In this document: positions 6,187-7,597 of the stretch, in pieces
Numbering within the stretch: position 1 is the first letter of the stretch
Layout: the number at the start of each line of letters is the position of its first letter
Origin: Deltaproteobacteria bacterium
GTDB lineage: Bacteria; Desulfobacterota; Binatia; UBA9968
Reading direction: 5' to 3'
Length of the DNA stretch: 7,597 bases
Assembly (NCBI GenBank): GCA_005878685.1
Contig: VBLN01000107.1
Coordinates: 1-7,597 of the forward strand
The notes under the pieces: generated by a model
What the model saw: the letters and a program-made list of their open reading frames with translations, nothing else
What the model was told of the DNA's origin: nothing
Databases searched by the model: none
Position numbers and translations under genes: made by a program

Positions 6187-7410
6187 ATGGGACGATACTA
6201 CTTGGGGATTGATTGGGGGGACAGGGTACATCAGGTGCACGTGAGAGATGAGGGAGGTAGCAGGGTGGCCGAGATGAGGGTGGAGGAGAGTGTGGAGGGG
6301 ATGGCAGAATTTGGTCGTTGGCTTGATGAGCGCCGCGCCGGTGGGATAGAGCTTTGGGCAGCGATAGAGAAGCCCGAAGGACGCATTGTGGATTTTCTTT
6401 TGGATCACGGGGTGGAGGTTTTTCCGATCAACCCCAAGGCGTTGGATCGGGCGCGGGATCGGTTTCGGCAGAGCGGCTCTAAGAGTGATCCGTTTGATGC
6501 CTGGGTGCTCTGTGAGTTTTTGCGCACCGACCACATGCATCTGAGGCCTCTGAAACCCGACTCCGAGCAGGCTCAGGAGCTTAAGATCCTCACGCGAGAT
6601 CATCAGAGGCTTGTGCGGCACAAGACGCGGGTACTGAACCAGCTGGAGGTGACTCTCAAAGAATACTACGTACGGCCGGTAGAGGTCTTTGGGGCCTTGG
6701 ACACCCCGATGGCGCTGGATTTCCTCAAACAGTATCCAACACCACAGGCTCTGCATGAGCTGAGCTTTAGGAGGTGGAAGCACTTTGCGCGAGAGCACCG
6801 CTTGACCGAGAAGCACAGTGCCGAGCTGTGGGAGCGACTGAGCCAAGCGCAACTGCGTGTCCCTGATCATGTGATTAGAGCCAAGGTGCAGTTGGTGGAG
6901 GTCCTGGTAGAGGAATTGGAGGTTTTGGTTAGAGCCGTGCAGAAGTACGGGCAGAAGGTGGAGCGTTTTTTCGCCTCCATGCCGGCAGCTAAGCTGACTA
7001 AGAAGCTGCCGGGAGGCAGAAGCGGCACGGTGATCCCTACCGTTTGGGCTCAGTTGGGAGATGTCAAAGGTCGCTGGGAGTCTTTTAAGCATCTTCAAGC
7101 TCATGCGGGGACGGTCCCAGTCACCAAGAGAAGCGGCAAGAGTCAAGTAGTGCACTTTCGCTATGCCTGCAACAAAGAGATGCGCCATGCGGTTTACCTT
7201 TTGGCTTTCATCTCCCTGCGGCAGAGCGAGTGGGCTGCGGCTTACTATCGAAGGCAGCGGGAACGGGGTCACCGTCATCACCAGGCATTGCGTGCCTTGG
7301 GAGCGAAGTGGCTGAAGATCCTCTTTGTGGTATGGAGGGATCAGGTTCCCTATGAGGAGAACTATCACCTGGCCTATATCGCTCGACAGCATTTGCGCCA
7401 GGCAGCCTGA
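6187..7410 (+). CDS. IS110-family transposase (bridge-RNA-guided recombinase)
   Basis: A 407-residue recombinase that, with its bridge RNA, excises the element as a circle and inserts it at the guide-specified target. The N-terminal RuvC-like DEDD domain shows Asp9 (LGIDWG), Glu61 (AAIEKPEG), Asp101 and Asp104 (KSDPFDAW), with spacing very close to IS621. A long helical middle section (about 135-260, with heptad-like LVEVLVEELEVLV) fits the dimerising coiled coil. The C-terminal Transposase_20 domain (about 270-345) has AHAGTVPVTKRSGKS, where Ser316 in the RSG motif is the expected catalytic serine, followed by FRYACNKEMRHAVY. The length is normal and there are no frameshifts. AGGAGG (6177-6182) lies 4 nt before the ATG. 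The gene follows the bridge RNA on the same strand, so it is probably expressed from the circle-junction promoter. Confidence 0.95.
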   Translation: MGRYYLGIDWGDRVHQVHVRDEGGSRVAEMRVEESVEGMAEFGRWLDERRAGGIELWAAIEKPEGRIVDFLLDHGVEVFPINPKALDRARDRFRQSGSKSDPFDAWVLCEFLRTDHMHLRPLKPDSEQAQELKILTRDHQRLVRHKTRVLNQLEVTLKEYYVRPVEVFGALDTPMALDFLKQYPTPQALHELSFRRWKHFAREHRLTEKHSAELWERLSQAQLRVPDHVIRAKVQLVEVLVEELEVLVRAVQKYGQKVERFFASMPAAKLTKKLPGGRSGTVIPTVWAQLGDVKGRWESFKHLQAHAGTVPVTKRSGKSQVVHFRYACNKEMRHAVYLLAFISLRQSEWAAAYYRRQRERGHRHHQALRALGAKWLKILFVVWRDQVPYEENYHLAYIARQHLRQAA

Positions 7411-7425
7411 GTTTAACTGAAGACC

Positions 7426-7431
7426 TTGACA
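7426..7431 (+). promoter_or_regulatory. -35 box at the right end of the IS (half of a split junction promoter)
   Basis: A perfect TTGACA lies in the 36-nt right end, 15 nt before the CT core. When the ends join, 15 nt plus CT gives a 17-nt spacer to TATATT of the left end. In the present site the bases 17 nt downstream (CCCTTG, 7449-7454) do not form a -10 box, so no outward hybrid promoter is created here. Confidence 0.7.
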
Positions 7432-7467
7432 AGCGTCATAGAAAGTCTCCCTTGCGGTCGCCTAAGG

Positions 7468-7497
7468 TTGACATCACAGGTCCTTATCGGGTATTTT
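7468..7497 (+). promoter_or_regulatory. Candidate promoter of the HesB/IscA-type gene
   Basis: A perfect TTGACA (7468-7473) is followed after 18 nt by TATTTT (7492-7497, 4 of 6 matches). It lies just outside the insertion sequence, so the insertion 20 nt upstream appears to have left it whole. The predicted start of transcription is near 7504, only a couple of bases before the ATG at 7506. This would give a leaderless or nearly leaderless message, consistent with the lack of a Shine-Dalgarno site. Confidence 0.5.
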
Positions 7498-7505
7498 TAA
7501 AGTGA

Positions 7506-7597
7506 ATGCCTACTGAAGCACAGAGTCCTGTTCACGCAGCGGCTTCCGAGTCGGTATTGAAGCTCACCGACAAGGCCGTGGAACAGGTCAAAAGCAT
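7506..7597 (+). CDS. HesB/IscA-family iron-sulfur cluster carrier, N-terminal 30 codons
   Basis: From ATG 7506 the frame reads a 16-residue non-conserved leader and then SVLKLTDKAVEQVKS, the opening strand and helix of A-type iron-sulfur carriers (IscA, ErpA, SufA, HesB), which usually read like ISLTDxAxxxVK. These proteins receive clusters from the Isc or Suf scaffold and pass them to target enzymes in the cytosol. The three conserved cysteines lie in the missing C-terminal part and cannot be checked. The upstream bases (TTTAAAGTGA) lack a clear Shine-Dalgarno site; TTG 7557 is a possible later start. The insertion sequence ends 57 nt before the ATG. Confidence 0.72.
   Translation, partial: MPTEAQSPVHAAASESVLKLTDKAVEQVKS

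Larger units (their letters stand above)
5963..7448 (+). mobile_element. Complete IS110-family insertion sequence with bridge RNA
   Basis: The ends are set by the bridge RNA guides together with the CT dinucleotide found at both boundaries (5963-5964 and 7447-7448). One CT copy is counted with the element, giving about 1,484 bp. Layout: a 222-nt non-coding left end, a 407-codon transposase, and a short right end of 36 nt. No terminal inverted repeats are visible, as is normal for the IS110 group; a long left end with the RNA upstream of the gene separates it from the IS1111 group. The empty site would have read TCGGACGT-CT-CCCT. The element sits in the intergenic region ahead of the HesB/IscA-type gene, in the same direction as its neighbours. 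Intact catalytic residues and still-matching guides suggest a recent, possibly active insertion. Confidence 0.9.

Noticed and set aside
5749..7392. 547-codon open frame on the minus strand across the insertion sequence
   Set aside because: It lies antisense to the transposase, whose family motifs are clear, and it also runs over the bridge RNA and the end of the TPR gene. Its translation shows no recognisable domain; it is a by-product of codon bias.
5951..7436. Alternative insertion sequence ends at GT dinucleotides
   Set aside because: This also gives a 17-nt junction spacer, but none of the four bridge RNA guides fits those ends, whereas all fit the CT core.
7426..7454. Outward hybrid promoter from the right end of the insertion into the HesB/IscA-type gene
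   Set aside because: The bases at the right distance from TTGACA (CCCTTG) are nothing like a -10 box.

Overview
The window is bacterial: it has Shine-Dalgarno sites, sigma70-like promoter boxes and tightly packed same-strand genes. It most resembles an uncultured soil or sediment lineage of the kind that carries an extra archaeal-style family B DNA polymerase (for example Methylomirabilota/Rokubacteria or Binatota). That placement is an inference from gene content and is weak.

Left part (1-2128, minus strand): a three-gene run reading right to left. An exported PQQ-type glucose/sorbosone dehydrogenase (995-2128) is followed by a PAC2-family protein (162-935), whose stop overlaps by 4 nt the GTG start of a family 2 glycosyltransferase that leaves the window at base 1. 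A short divergent promoter region (2129-2201) separates this run from the plus-strand genes.

Middle (2202-5810, plus strand): a family B DNA polymerase with all exonuclease and polymerase motifs, but with an in-frame TAG at codon 65 (2394-2396). It is followed by a short-chain dehydrogenase/reductase (4523-5257) and a four-repeat TPR protein (5325-5810). Both gaps after the polymerase hold short repeats with a 7- or 14-nt period.

Right part (5963-7448): a complete IS110-family insertion sequence. Its long left end encodes a bridge RNA whose four guides can all be read directly. The target guides (6031-6040 and 6059-6064) match the DNA flanking the element. The donor guides (6102-6110 and 6131-6137) match the element's own two ends. 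All point to the same CT core dinucleotide, which places the ends at 5963/5964 and 7447/7448. Joining the two ends in a circle would put a TTGACA box exactly 17 nt from a TATATT box, in front of the bridge RNA. The intact transposase has the DEDD residues and the C-terminal catalytic serine. This is the most informative system in the window.

The window ends in the first 30 codons of a HesB/IscA-type iron-sulfur carrier (7506 onward), whose upstream region received the insertion. The 5811-6186 interval without a protein gene divides into about 150 nt of host sequence with no recognisable feature and the insertion sequence's left end with the bridge RNA.
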